Assembly: GCF_043290135.1 (NCBI RefSeq)
Contig: NC_134705.1
Location: forward strand, 54,157,771 to 54,221,770
From: Rhipicephalus microplus
Taxonomy: Eukaryota > Arthropoda > Arachnida > Ixodida > Ixodidae
Reading direction: 5' to 3'
DNA length: 64,000 nucleotides
A program made the position numbers and the translations under genes. The notes below the pieces were generated by a model. It saw only the letters and a program-made list of their open reading frames with translations. It was not told the origin of the DNA and did not search any database. This document shows positions 35,240 to 48,890 of this stretch, piece after piece (position 1 is the stretch's first letter; every line of letters starts with the position of its first letter).

Positions 35240-36700
35240 TATGTGTCCTCAGCAGTTCAACAACTATTTTTGTCCTAATGAGGTGGCCCTTTGCAATGGC
35301 GATAGATGACACTGTTCATGCACTTTGAGGCAAGCCCCAACAAAACCAGGGTGCTTAAGCCTGTACAATTTGAAACATGCGAATGCTTGTTTTACTTGCA
35401 TTGGTAACGCAGGCAGGCTGTACCGAAGGAATCCAAGGAAAAGAACCATGTTTCATCACAACAAAGGAGGATTAAAAATAGGTGGAGTGGAAATGATTGC
35501 CCAGGAGTGAAGCCGTACTTATGACAAGGTGGCGGATACGGTGACCATGTTATTAGAAGAGTGAGAAAGTTTCGCTGTTCAGCAATAGTAATGGGGTGTT
35601 TCCCTCGCACGCCCATCGAGTTTCATGTGGAAACTTTTTCGGGTCGCATAACGCTCCAAGTGCATCTTAGTTTTAATTATTTTCCTTGAAAGCCTTCAAT
35701 CGGAGGCAAAGTTTTATGCAAATTTAGTCACCCATACTTGTTCTTGTGTGTTATTCCGTCGGGACCAACTATGGTTTATTAAAAAACTGTGTAGCATTTA
35801 CGTTAACGTATCAAAGCCACTTCATCTTTAAGTGGGCACTACCAGAAACGAGCACGTTTCCAGCATCTTGGCAGTGGAAAAAGCTGGCTTCACTTCTGCT
35901 GGCAAAGCAAGGCAGGAGCTTCCACTCCAGCAACTTTCCTTTAATCCTTCTTCGTCGCAACATTGCGGCTGTGTGCATTACCGAATTCCTTGCAGCGAAG
36001 ACCGTGAACGAATGACAGATGCCTGTCAATCCCTTTTTCGTGTATGATACATGTGGGCTCCATGAGAGTTCTCTGCCAGTTAAAATACCTAGGAAATTGT
36101 AGGATCGGCGGTAAGGTATCCTTTTGCCGTTCATCATAACGCTTTTGTTATCCATTGGTTTTCGCATAAATGCCACAAGCGCACATTCTTTCACAGGAAA
36201 TTTGCAGACCTCGTTTACGCAGGTAAACAACGCCTTGAGTGGCGCCTCGCTGAATTCACGCTCGAAGCTTTAGACGTGTTACTGCAGACGTCCAAACGCA
36301 GATGTCGTCCGCGTACATTGACAATCTGACAGCACCTGGCCGATACTCAGGGAGAGGGATTAGCTTCAGATTGTATAGTACAGGGCTAAGTATGCCATCC
36401 TAGGGAACACCACTGTAGCTGTAATACAGTGAAGTGCCACTGTCCTCGGTTCTTACGAAAAAGGAGTGCCCGGAGAGATAGCTGCGTAGCCACTGAAACA
36501 TCTAACCGCCCATTCCTACCTCTTTGAGAGCGGCGAGGATAGCTTCGTGAGTTACGTTATCATACGCTTCTTTAACGTCAAGAAATAAAGAAGTGCAAAG
36601 ACTTTCACGGTCTTTTTCGTGTTTCACGTAGCTGACCAAGAAACTTAGCCATCAGATAGGAGGTGACAGACACTATGGTGGTTTCTTCTAAGCACTTCGC
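35240..36700 (-). pseudogene. I-type LINE reverse transcriptase fragment, degraded and interrupted
   Basis: On the minus strand, from high to low coordinate: LFLDVKEAYDNVTHEAILAA (about 36590), MFQWLRSYLSGHSFFVR, GVPxDGILSPVLYNL, the catalytic box MYADDICVWTS intact (about 36310), RGLQISCE, NFLGILTGRELSWSPHVSY (about 36090), and after a gap LFLGFLRYSLPAL (about 35440). Stops and frameshifts are frequent, and about 35530-35800 holds non-matching sequence. It is an RT of the I superfamily of LINEs. Confidence 0.83.
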
Positions 36701-36880
36701 TTGTGACGACTTCATTTTTACCGGTTAATACATACATATTGCGCGTGGTGCGTTCTTGTCAACATTCGGGCACCTCAAAGCATTCACCACAATTTTGTTG
36801 TAGAAGCAAGTGCTTTGGGATATTTGATGCGTTATGTGCGTGACTATTTCAGGTGCGAAGAACCTCTTTCACTCGCGTGT
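36701..36880. other. Short unassigned gap
   Basis: Nothing recognised. Confidence 0.4.
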
Positions 36881-38460
36881 GTAACTCCGTATAAATGTGT
36901 GTTGGTACGAACGCACCAGAACGCGTTCTCTTCGCCACAAGTGTTGGAGCGGTGCCAAGGTGGTCACGCCGCTGCCGCGCGTTGACATCACGCTCCCCTC
37001 GAAGGCTTCCCTCACAGGTGGGCGCTTACGTATCTCTCTCTCTCACGCACATCAGGCTCGCTGCAGTGCTAGTAGCTGCCGGCCCCTCCGCCCGTTCGCA
37101 AAACACTTCTCCACTGCCTACAACGCTGGACGGCACGTCGAGCGGAAACTCTCTTTTGCCTGATTTATCTGCGATAAAACTCAGACAAAACCAAAACCAC
37201 CGCCTGTGTCTTTGGTTTTCAAACAAACGTTAACTCGGGTAAGCGCGACACCGACACTCGGTTTCTCTTCAAGCCGCTTTTCCAGCTCCCGCGTCGATAC
37301 CCGTTTCAACAAGGTCAACGCTGTTGCCACAAACGAGCGCTCCGAAAAAGCGCGCGCCGCCAAATTCTAGCGACAGTAACGATACCAAGCGCAGAGAGGC
37401 GCCTCAAGGTCTACAATACATCCAAAAGGCTCCCCGGGCGCACCGTCTCTCTCCCCCCCCCCTCGGAAGCGTTGTCTCGCCGACCATCCTCCTTGCATGA
37501 GCGGCCGAGCAAGCCCTGGCAGGTTCTCGAAGGAAAGGGGCGTGGTGATGCAGAGTTGCGTCACGTGCAACGGACGGCTTTCAAAACGTCTGGCTCTTTC
37601 CCCAGCCTTGGCTGTGCATCGCGCCGACGAAACAATGAGAATTTTCTGGAATCTAGCTCGAAACGTAATTAGGCGAGGAGCGGAGAAGGGAAATCAGGAG
37701 AAGAAGGAATTTCCCGCCAGTGTGTGTAAGGTATTTCCGCCGTGGTGTCGGCGAAGCCTTTTGTTCTCAGTGACAAAACAGTTAACGAAGAGGATTTCCA
37801 CCTGAGGTGTGAAGACTCGTGCTACAAGCAGAAGAGTGGGAGATTACCGCCAGAGAGCGAAGACGCGTCCTGCCATCGCAACGCGTGGGAAGCCAACGTG
37901 TTACCGGCGAAGTTTGGTGCTTTGAGAGCGGCCAATTGAAGACGTGAGGTTTTCTGGAAGAGAAACTTCGGGGGCAGCGGCACAACAACAGCACTGGACT
38001 TTGAGTGGGTGATTCTCGGAAGAGTATCATTCAGACTTTGTTCCAAGGGCTTTGGACTGAATTAGTTTTCGAACTGTTTAGTCTTTAACTGTCTTGGTTG
38101 TTCGATGCATGCGACTGCATTGTAGTGCGTATTGTTTGTGTCCGTTGTTTCGAGTGTGGCTGATTGTACTGAGTAGTACGTTGTTTGATTGGTGACATAT
38201 CGTATTCAACTATTGTCAAGTGTGCATATCTTTGTATAGATTTGATCTGCCATAATTGAGAATATAATTTTGTTTTGTTAATCAACTCTTGGCTTTGACT
38301 CGTTCTTAGGGCCACAGCCGGCGTCCGCTGGCGCGCCGAATAGGACCACTCCTAAATTGTCCACGCTTTCGTGGTTCATTTCGGGGGGTAGATATTTCGG
38401 CCCTTGGAATTAGCCCGGCGATCGCCTCCCTAATTAACGGGACATGTGACAGCCGTGCGC
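36881..38460 (+). repeat. GC-rich LTR-like or promoter-like block
   Basis: A TATAAA box (36890-36895) is followed by about 1.5 kb of CpG-rich sequence with pyrimidine tracts (CTCTCTCTC near 37033; C-run near 37452). A T-rich portion follows (about 38040-38290), and it ends near GGGACATGTGACAG (38440-38453). This layout resembles a long LTR with leader. No coding domain of a retrotransposon is attached, and it has no second copy here. It could instead be a CpG-rich host promoter. Confidence 0.4.
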
Positions 38461-38784
38461 ACCACTGCTGCTTCGCATTCCATCAGGAGAGATGGTCCAT
38501 ATTGTGGGCAAAGCTCCCTATGCCGCGATGTATGTAGTCGTCGTAGTAGTTGATAGCCACCTCCCCGGCTGGACTAGAGGAGCGGCATGCGCGTGCCCTT
38601 TTCAATCGAAGAAGAGACCCGCGTAGGTTAATCATAAATAATATACTGTTGATAATGCTGAAATAAATTACAAAGACGAGTATTGGTCACTAAGTCTCAA
38701 ATAAAATTTTCATTGAAATTGATGCTAACTAAAAAAATCTAGTATCAAAAAGACGAACTTTCAACACTATATATCTGACCAAAA
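38461..38784. other. No gene recognised
   Basis: Unassigned flank between the GC-rich block and the following repeat. Confidence 0.4.
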
Positions 38785-39307
38785 AGGTTGCCACGTTAAA
38801 CTCGCTAGGCATAACCTCCTTAGTTTTTTCAAGGTTCAGTGAGGGTTGGGCCGCAGTGCCATGAATGTAGTAAACTAGTATATAGTCATGAACTAGAAGC
38901 GGTGAAAGGCGGGAAGTAGACACGACCCGCAGGCTGTAAGAAAGTGCGCGAGTGCCACCTCTCGTTCAGTCCTTGGAATGTCCGCTGAATGGCGGTACTT
39001 TAATATGCTGAGTACATGATGAAATGATGCGAGATGGCAGTACTTGGAGTGTTCACTAGATGAACAGACGGACACAGATGCACAGACGAACGCACGAATG
39101 GATGGACGAACGGATGCTTGATAGGACAGACACAGAGACAGACGCACGGACAAATACACAGATGGACGCACAGATTGAAGGACAGACGGGTGGACGTACG
39201 AACGGACGAATAGGTGCACCAATGGTCGCACAGATGGACGTGTGGATGGATGCATGGACGGACGCTTCGCTTCACTCATCATAATGCACTCCGTGGATAT
39301 GCGGTAA
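38785..39307 (-). mobile_element. TCACAGCATATCC-type element, long copy D (inverted)
   Basis: The right end (CTCCGTGGATATGCGGTAA) and a GGACG-type minisatellite match copy B in reverse. The left part (GCCACGTTAAACTCGC, then CAGTGAGGGTTGGGCC and CCTTGGAATGTCCGCTGAA) matches the tail of copy B. This supports a conserved, roughly 0.52-kb family unit. Confidence 0.7.
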
Positions 39308-40119
39308 TTTTTCTTGCGTATGCTCCATTTTTGCGCAAGTTGTAGTGCTGCCCTTTTTGAAATTAGGCGGTGTAGTATTTCCTTGTCAATGTTTCTGAAT
39401 AATCATGTGCGTATATGCGAATGTGCCAATATTCATAAAGAAAACGTCTACCTCTCTAATAAATGTTTCTCGCTACACCCATGTAAGCAAGGCGAGTGGA
39501 TCGGCGTTTATGCCTCCAGTTTGATTTGAAAAAAAGAATAATTGTCATCATTGTTTGAATATATCAAAATGAACAGTGACGAAATGGCTGGTTCATTTGC
39601 TAAGCACCTTTAATCCAACTGCTTGGAGGCCTCGGCATGAGATTGATTTCCTTTTGAGAGGGCTGATTAGCTGGGCTGCATAACTGAGGGAGTTCCTGCC
39701 ATTCAGCGGCGTTGAAGCTGCAGCTTGGGAATCGGTCCTCGCAAGCTGGAAAAAGGTCCACTTAGGTTCAAGGGTGCCGGGACGGTGAGGCAGTTGGCCG
39801 CCCACGCAATGTCCTCTATTGAAGCCGCGGCTTTTAGAGCGAACCGCTTCCCACAGTCTTGAGGTGCAGAGGGGTGTACTCAACAACGAGGATATAGTCC
39901 GCCCGACGCCCAAGTGTCCCTCGCTGGCATGGCGTTGCTGTGTAAGTTGGCGGCAACAGGGTTCAAGGGCCTTGCTACGGCGGGCTTGTTTTAACCAAAG
40001 AAATTCCGGAAGAAATACCCAGCCGAAAGGCGTTGACAACAATTCCAGAACGCTGCTGCGTTCTCACTAAGCGTAGTGCGCTCAGAAGTGTGGCAGCTTG
40101 GGCTAGTTGGTATGGCATG
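39308..40119. other. No gene recognised; unclassified GC-richer stretch
   Basis: About 39600-40045 is GC-richer, with one 149-codon minus-strand frame that matches nothing I know. I do not call a gene. Confidence 0.4.
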
Positions 40120-40228
40120 ACGATAGTTATAGCGCGAGAACAAAACGACGACACACACCACCCAAATCTGTCTTTCGTGTCGTTCTTGTCTCTGTGTCGT
40201 CGTTTTGTTCTCGCGCTATAACTATTGT
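40120..40228. repeat. Near-perfect hairpin, 36-bp arms, 37-nt loop
   Basis: Arm 40120-40155 (ATAGTTATAGCGCGAGAAC inside) and arm 40193-40228 are complementary with a single mismatch. The AGCGCGAGAACAAAACGACG word seems common in tick repeats; here two copies face each other. Confidence 0.9.
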
Positions 40229-40625
40229 CGTAGCGCGCAGACAGGTTTGGTTCATCCAATGCCACCAAGATATTAGGCTTACTCACTGCCACTGTGACGT
40301 CACGCACCTTGACTCAGTGAGCACGCACGGGAGGCTGTCCAGCCACTGCCACCATCATCTTGCGTGAAAAGATAAAACGTTCGCGGTGATTTTTACAAGT
40401 GCGCAACAGCTTCACTCAACCTTTTGTATTTTAACTGGTGCTATTTGAACAATTGTGTCTCGCTTTAAATAATTTCGTGAATAATTTGTAAGCTTTCATT
40501 TTATTATTCCATCTGAATGTTGGAAAATAATGCGTGCTAGCAAATACGCGATCGATATATAGAAGTAATGTACGGTGGCCCAACAAAACGCAAAAAAAGT
40601 AAGATAAATCTCCCTGAATATTTTT

Positions 40626-40629
<4 letters not shown>

Positions 40630-40705
<76 letters not shown>
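40630..40705. repeat. Microsatellite (AC)n
   Basis: About 76 bases of uninterrupted AC. Confidence 0.99.
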
Positions 40706-40707
<2 letters not shown>

Positions 40708-41193
40708 TCAAATCATGGAGAGAATGCTAATAAAAACACTAGAACCTGTGGCACACTGTCAATATCGGTAGCAGCTGGGTCCGTAGCACTGCTCCATTGC
40801 GAGATCTTGCAGGTTTACGCTACGCGAACGTTCAGTGAAAGAAGGACTTCACATCACGCCACAGCACTTCACGGACGCCGAGAATAGCAAGTTTATCTTC
40901 ATGCACTCACCAAAAGAAACACGAGCACTCCACGAGAGGCTTCCTTGGGCTTAGCAATCCTGCTATCTCGAACGGCGGGAGCAGGCATGCGCACGTCTAC
41001 TTGGCTGGACACGAGCGTCAAAACTGAGTGACGTCAGAGGCCATTCCCAAAGTAGTGAGCAGGACAGAAATATTTTTCTAGATTACATGGTTCGTCAGCT
41101 CCCAAGAAAACAAGAGGAACTGAAAAAAATGTAGCTTATCCCACAATCTGGGAGTACGAAAGCAGAACGTTTCATTACAGAAGTAGTTGAGCG
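40706..41193. other. No gene recognised
   Basis: Nothing identified. Confidence 0.4.
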
Positions 41194-41204
41194 TTTACTT
41201 TGCA

Positions 41205-41363
41205 ATGATTGATATGTCGGGCTTAACGTCCCAAAACCACCGTATGATTATTAGAGACGCCATAGTGGAGGTCTCAGGAAATTTCGACCGCCCAGGGTTC
41301 TTTAACGTGCACCCAAATCTGAGCAAACGGACCTACAACAATTCCGCCTCCATCGGAAATGAG
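41205..41363 (-). mobile_element. 5'-truncated SINE with candidate 11-bp target duplication
   Basis: Body from GATATGTCGGGCTTAACGTCC to CCGCCTCCATCGGAAATGAG. TTTACTTTGCA (41194-41204) and TTTACTGTGCA (41364-41374) differ at one base. The tRNA head is absent. Confidence 0.82.
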
Positions 41364-41374
41364 TTTACTGTGCA

Positions 41375-43227
41375 TTGTTGTAGCCACAGCAACAAATTCT
41401 AAATTCATGTGAAAAATGGCAAGCAGCTCGAAACTTGCAGCGCACACTTCAATCATTACGCACGCACAAATTTAGAGAACAAAGGATGAGCCATCGGCCA
41501 TACCATGCTGACATACATTTAATAAAAAAACAAAAACGAAGGATGAGTCGGAGTAACAACTGTCACAGCTCGACAATCAAAGTGCGCTGTTCAAACAAAA
41601 AGAACGACGCAAGAAGCGAACACACAAAACAGGCGCCAACAACAGTCACCATTTTTATTTCGTCTTATGTAAGCATCGGGCTGCTTTCATAAACGCGGCG
41701 GCGCCAGTGGGGGCAGTGACCTTCGTTCCCTTCCGATTTACCTGCCTGATAAGTGGGCAAGCAGGAGACACTACGCTTCGCGGAGGCGGTGCATTCGTGG
41801 ATGCGACGACCTATACAGCGCGCCCAACGTGAGCCCGTCGCGCCATCTGGGTGCTGATAACGAAGACGCGCAAAAGTTTCGAAGCCCTGAGGACCGACAA
41901 ACGGTGCATGGCGTTTAATAATGGCTTGCTGTTAGGTTCCTTGACAAAGTACGCGCCGTTGCTCAGTCGTTAGTACCGCGCTTTGGAAATTGAGAGGTAG
42001 CTAGTTCAACGCCGTGCGACGTAACCTTTCCTTCTCGTTCTTTTTCTTTGATATCTGTAGGTATATAAATTAAAACGTCATATTCATGACAGAAATAGGT
42101 CAGTGGAGCCGTGGGACATGCCAGCACAGAACACTCACGTGCTAAAAGGGCGATTGTTCCAGCTTTCAGAGCGTTGGACTCTAAGGTGCATCACTTGAGT
42201 GCTATCTTATACAGTGCTCTACAACTTATGTTGGAAGAGGTTTGTTTTAGAGTCATGCATTTACACTCAATAACTGATTGCTAACTTACGGGAAAGTACA
42301 AAGGTTATGAAAAGTAAATTTAAAGTATAAGCTTGTTGTATTTATTACCACTTTTGGCAAGGTCATAAGGCTGACGTTTTTGGGGGCAGAGGGTGTTCAA
42401 CGACCTTGTACGTGAGTTCGCGAGCGCGTACGTAGCCTGCTTCTACATATATGTTCTTGCATGCTTAGCGTGCATGCATACATCTTCTTTCAATATCAAA
42501 TACTTTGAGCACACACAAGAGAGTTCGGAAGCGCACGACCTTTTTTTATTGGAACCTAAATAATTAGGTTGGCGAACGGAAAGAAAGGAGCACTCCCATT
42601 GAAATACAAGCTACGACTTGTCTTGCGTGAAGATACAGTTAACCAGGCATTATTCCGTTCTGTAATCAAGTCGACGGCATGCGTATTCAGGTCAAGACAT
42701 GAAAACGAAACTCAGTGAGATACACGCAATCTGCAACACGAGTCGTAGCGCAGTTACCTCGAAAACTGTTAAGGCCTTGCCTGTAGCAGTGGCGCAAGAT
42801 AGCACACAAGTGCCTGCATCTTTCGGAGAGGCCCGCTACACATCAGCAGTTATTCAACCTCAGGATTACTGAACAGGTTCTTCAACTTCAAAAAAAATAT
42901 GCGCTCACCGAAGAGGTTCAATGTTCTCCCGATGCTTCGCCAGTAAATTAACTTGTGCTGATAAGGCTGACATTTGCACCATTCCTTCGCCTACGACGGA
43001 CCACGCGATATGACACTCGTGAGAAAAAAAAACTTCCGTCGAGTGCCGAATGAAAGTGCCGCGTTGACCCTGTTAGGCGTAGCAATCCTTGTTTTTACTG
43101 CAGAAGCTCTTATCAGATCAGAACACTGTCACGTGCGGCGCGGATGTTGTCCCCCGCCGCCGCCATCGGTGTCTGTAGCCAATTTTAGTCATAATAATTG
43201 CTCTAAAACTTCTGAAATTTCAATTTT
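41375..43227. other. No gene recognised; possible tRNA-like SINE head inside
   Basis: At 41951-42020 an A-box-like GTTGCTCAGTCGTTAG and a B-box-like TAGTTCAACGCC are spaced as in tRNA-derived promoters, but no tRNA fold forms. This could be a relic of another SINE. The rest is unassigned. Confidence 0.35.
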
Positions 43228-43655
<428 letters not shown>

Positions 43656-43822
43656 TTAGTCGTTATGCGACGTGCGTGAACAGAACCTTGACGCAATTTA
43701 CCTTTTCATTTTTAACCCCCTGGCCCTGAGGGTAGAAGACAAGCCTCTGCTGTGCTGCTGTTACTGTTCGTCTGTGGTTTTTACTCAAATTTCCTCGTAC
43801 TGTCGCCTCCGTGGCAGGTGCG

Positions 43823-44720
43823 ATGGCGACAGCAAGGACGGATGCTCCGCCCCCACTTCCACTAAGACCGAGATGTGACCTGCAAGCGTCAAATAGGACT
43901 GGTGCGCTTGCGCATCTGAACATGAAGCTACCAAGGTCATCGAGCAGCTCTAACGGGGATGACATGGAATCTGAGAGTGGGTGTGCTGAGGCCACGAACC
44001 GGTGCTTGAGGAGGAAACTTCGCAGGACTTCAAGCGTAAGTGATCTCAGTCACAATGCATCGTCCTCTTTGCAGACGTGCACGATTGCCTACGTCACTAT
44101 CACTGCTACAGGCAACCTGAATTCCCTGATTAGACAAGCTCCATCAGCCTATCTTAGAAGGATCACTCCAGGACAAATAAAAGAGGTCCGCATTAATCCC
44201 AGAAGGAACACACTCGCCGTTGACGTTTCTACACGAGCGAACCTCAATACATTGAAGACTGAGACTCAGATGGGCAACATACCTGTGCGCTCCTTTATTA
44301 TAAATGGAGGCTGCACCATTGCTGGTGTGATTTCCGATGTGGATAAGGATATCGATAGCAGTGATTCGTTAACGCTGAAATCCTCGACTGTCAATATCGC
44401 AGACGTGCACCGTTTTAGACAGTCCAAATGTGTGAAGATAGTTCTTGACGGGGACACATTGCCATCACATGTGAAATTCAGCTATGTGAGACATCCCGTC
44501 CGCCCGTACGTACCTAGGGCATTAGAGTGCCGCAAACGTCAAAAACTTGGGCTTGTTAGCGCTGTGTTCTTGAACAGGTTAACTTGTCCTCGCTGCAGCG
44601 GAGATCATAAGGAGTCATGATGCGGGATATCTACCCTGAAGTGCTCTAACTGCGATGGCCCGCATGAGTCGAGGTCGAAAGATTGCTCTAAAATAAAGAC
44701 TGAAATGACCGTGCTTAGGA
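43823..44720 (+). pseudogene. ORF1 (gag-like) of an I-type LINE
   Basis: Starts at ATG 43823 (MATARTDAPPPLPLRP). It encodes an RNA-binding protein of LINE ribonucleoprotein particles. Recognisable segments are a Ser-rich N-terminus, RRNTLAVDVSTRANLNTL, GVISDVDKDIDSSD, RQSKCVKIVLDGDTLPSHVK, and a zinc-knuckle region with CPRCSGDHKES (the frame ends at TGA 44618-44620) and CSNCDGPHE just beyond (about 44650). A normal copy would have about three knuckles; the first is replaced (CRKRQKLG) and a stop falls inside the second. The matching ORF2 follows on the same strand. Confidence 0.82.
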
Positions 44721-45189
44721 AGATGGTATGAGATCACGCTACGCATAAAGAAGCGGCTCTAAAGTGCACCATTCGCCAGAGGAGCTCCCGTAACCGCAGG
44801 AGGAGATCACCATCGACAAGTGTACGAAAGCCTGTATTGCCTGATGAGTGAGCGAGAGATCCTGTTATATCTGAAGCAGGTACCTCAACCTCGAATCACA
44901 CCTTCTTTGAAGAACGTGACGGATAATACCTCACGGCCTTCTCTGCCGCCTGGGAGTGCTGAAGTTCAAGGACCAGAAAACCAGCATGAACATGAGACTT
45001 CGTCATCGAATGTTCAAATCAAAGCAATGCTTACGCAGTTAATCTGTGCTTTGCGAATGCTGCTGGTTGGTGTCAAGTCGTCTGTTGCCAAGGCTGCAGT
45101 GCGAATTCTAGACGGACTACAACCGATGCTTGGTGGTATCTAAAACCAACAAAAACCACGGCTTCAGCAGCCTCATCGTCATCACTGAG

Positions 45190-48100
45190 TGAAAGAATTA
45201 GTCGTTATATTATATTTCAATGAAACCCTCGAGGCTACCAGGTCACCTTGGATATTTTAAACAGAGAATGCTGAAATATTGATTCCCTGTTGCTGTCATA
45301 TGCGAGCCGAATATGACTTTACCATTCAGGCTGCCTGGATATGAACAATTCACTTCCCAGACAACTGGAAACCCTAGCATAGTTATGCTATTCGTGCGTT
45401 GTGACCTCACGTATTCCCTCAACCAAATACCTATGCATACCAGCAATTCAGTACATTTACATAACGTTAAAGCTGAAAAGACAAACGGTATCAATCATTG
45501 GTGGTTACATTTCCCCGAACAGGAGATTTGACGCTGAACACCTGAAACTTGTTATCGATTCGACTCAAGAACCTCACGTCATCGTAAGTAGCTTCAATGC
45601 CCATCACCATATATGGGGTAGCAGCGTCATAAGTACTCGGGGAAGACAACTCCTAGACTTCACAACCAACAATGACCTTCATATTTTTAACGACGGATCA
45701 CCGACATATCTCCGTGGCTCAACGTACAGCAGCTGTCTCGGCTTAGTCATCGCTTCTCGGTGCCTATCAACATCCGTCGCCTGGTACGCAGACGTTGAAA
45801 CATATGGTAGTGATCACATTTCTACTTACATACAACTACGATAGTATACCAGCGTTGCAACCATTCAAAGGCGATGCACAGATTGGCAGGCTTTTGAAGG
45901 AGAGCTAGAAGAGTCTTGTAGCTCTATATTTTTTCCGACATAAATTGAAAAAAGAATTGCCACAGCAGTACAGACCACTACGCGAGTTGTCACAAATAAT
46001 TCCTGGAAGCCGGCTGATGTGGTATACGAAGAGCTGAGGGCAGTTCGTTGTCGACCTGAACGCAAATACAGGCGAACAAAATCGATCACACACCTGAAGA
46101 CCTCTCGTAATATGCAAAAGAAAATTCAGAGGTACTTACAAAATCTTGGCGGCCAAAACTGGAAGTCATTTTGCACCGCCCTGGACCCTCGAAAACCACT
46201 GTCCAAGATATGGCACGTCGTACGAGCTCTACCATCTTCTCCTCAGCAACTGCGTCCTTTCTGTGCGTAGCCCACCATAAGAACATGCAGCGAGAAACGG
46301 ATCGCAGAATTTTGCTTGCAGGTCTCCGGCTCTGCAACAACGGATGAATCACTGCTTCGGTGCGCACCCACTACGGCAGACGTCTGTCTCGATTATCCTT
46401 TCACGCTGCAAGAGCTTCGTGCGGCTATGTCCACTTCGCAACATACTAGTGGATCTGGGCCCGATGAAATCACCTTGGATACGCTGCGCCAACTTGGTCC
46501 TCGGCAACTGAAGAACTGTTGTCTTTGTACAACTTTTCTTGGGCATCTGAAACTGTACCGGCAAACTGGAAAACTAGCAAGATCGTGGCATTGCTGAAAC
46601 CTGGCAAGTCTTCCTGTGATTCGCTATCCTACAGTCCTGTGGACTAAGCAAGTTCTGTTGGAAACGTCATGGAACGAATGATTCTGATGCGCTTGGAATG
46701 GTTCCTAGAGAAGCAAAGAGTATGTCCAGACGCCATGACGGGCCTCCGGAAGGGAAGGTCATCAATTGATAGTGTGATTGATTTATTAACAACCATTGAA
46801 CATCAGAAACGGCGCCACCGATTAACGGCTGCAGTATTTCTCGATATCAAAAGGGCATTCTACAATGTTCTGCATGACGCCATCCTAAATGCTCTTGAAG
46901 ATTATGGCATTGGCCGCATGCATTATTGAATAGCCAGCTATCTTCAAGAACGAACTATAACCATGTCTACAGCTGATGGTGACACAAACAAGTATCCCGT
47001 CTATCGTGGCGTGCCTCAAGGTGGAGTGCGGAGCCTAAAATTATTTATTATCGTACTTGTTGGCATCGCTAAAAAGCTTGTTAAACTAGGAGACAATATT
47101 TCGGTGTCTGTGTACGTAGATAAACTTTGCATTTGGACCACGAGTCTAACATGTTTGCAAGTACAAAAGAAACTACAACGCGGGTTATCGACAACGTCTG
47201 CATACCTCAATACCTGCGGACTGCAACTGTCACTGACGAAAAGTGCGAACCTGCCATTCACGAGAGAATTCATGGCTTGCTACCCCATACTGATCGATGG
47301 GAACATAATACCTTCGGTAACTCGTCACAAGTTCCTCGCAATTTTCGATCGTGAGTTGTCTTGGTCGATGCACATCTCATCGCTAAGAAGAAAAAAACTA
47401 GACAGCTTTCTCCAGGTCATTTGCCATACATCTGGGAAATCATGGGGACCATCGAAATAGTCTCCTCTGCAGCTATACAAGGCACTTTTTATTGGATACC
47501 TTTGCTACAGTGGTCCTGTTCTCTCCCGTGCTCGCACATCGGCTGTACGTAGACTCGAGGGAGCTCAGGCGCGTGCCCTAAGAATTTGCCAAGGAGTACC
47601 TCAATGCACTTCTACATGGGGCAACATTGCAGAAGCATGTGCTTGTCCAGCTCGTGTTTATCTTCAACACGAACCACTACGAGTAAATCTAGGGCTACTG
47701 ACAAGGCATTGAGACCATCAACCGGCAGAGCCTTTTAACACACGACCCAATGCTGCATACCAAGAAGCCATTATGTCACAACGAGATCTGCTGCCTTCAA
47801 GTTATGCACTACGTGTTATCTTCGACATACCCCTCTGGACAATTCCTAAGCCGCTCGTGCAACTTTAGATCTCAGGAATAACAAAAATTAAAAAATACCA
47901 ACTGATGGTCTTAAGCATTTCACTTTGTCATATATTGACTATATGTACAGGTATACAGCACACATTTTTGCAGATGGCTTTGTCACGCAGACCTCCTCAG
48001 TAGCAGCTTTCACTGTGCCTCAAATAGGAATCACTCAACGCTTCAAAATAGCACACCGGACGTCATCTACTGCCACCATGCTGACTGCCATCCAAAAAAC

Positions 48101-48890
48101 TGCGTGCTACATTTTACAGCAGAGTCCAGCGAAATAGACTTTATTTTGCGACTCCAAGCCGGCCCTTCAGCTAATTAAAAACTATATGAAACAAGACAAT
48201 GCATACAGTCCTCTGGTGTGCGACATAATGAATATGTTGAATGAGCCATTTCAATCTGGACATACCGTTGCGTTGCAATGAATTCCCAATATTTGTGGCA
48301 TAGCTGGGAATGAACAAGCTGATGCAGAAGTGAAAACGGCGCACACCAGTGGCGAAGTGATATCTATTAACTTTTCCCGATACGACATCAACGCCTTGCT
48401 GTCTAACGGTATGAAGACATCAATGCAAGGACTATGGAATAATCCGGATAATCCATCACAAGCGTGTTTACAGGCTTGACTCTTGTAGAGTTTTTTCACT
48501 TTCCGTTCTGACTAAGGAGAGACCAAAAAACGCTACTACATAGACTGCGGTTGGGTGTTGCATACACGCGATAATACCTATGCATGAAAGGGCAAGATCG
48601 AAATCCCATCTGCAACTTGTGTAACACGCCGAAACTAATAATCACATCCTCTGTGTGTGCCCTTTATATGCAGTTAAAAGATATTCTCTTAAGTGCCTCA
48701 CTTTTCGGAAGAGAAGCTTTTGGGTGCTTGGAAACGTGTGGATCACGCTCAACGCAGTTTAAAGGGCGTGCTTGTATTTCTAAGCAAGACAAATTTAGAT
48801 TCCTGTCTTTAGGGAATCTGATAATGTACAGACTTTCGTGCGTGTACTACACTGAACGAGACATTGTGTGCAGTGACTCATTGCGCTATA
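45190..48890 (+). pseudogene. ORF2 of the same I-type LINE: endonuclease, RT, RNase H
   Basis: Fragments in order are: an APE-type endonuclease (SSFNAHHHIWGSSV where GDFN is usual, about 45585; GSDHISTYI near 45810); the RT N-terminus (SGSGPDEITLDTLRQLGP, about 46450; MERMILMRLEWF; AVFLDIKRAFYNVLHDAIL, about 46832); RGVPQGGVRS (about 47005); and an active site reading YVDK where YADD is expected (about 47113). RNase H follows: IFADGFVTQTSS (about 47965) and CDSKPALQLIKNY (about 48150), with GIAGNEQADAE (about 48300). There are many stops. The element is essentially full length but dead. Confidence 0.85.

Noticed and set aside
39593..40042. 149-codon minus-strand frame
   Set aside because: GC-richer stretch without recognisable domain; no supporting start or splice signals.
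41951..42020. Possible tRNA gene
   Set aside because: A- and B-box-like words are present but the stems do not pair, so at best a SINE relic.
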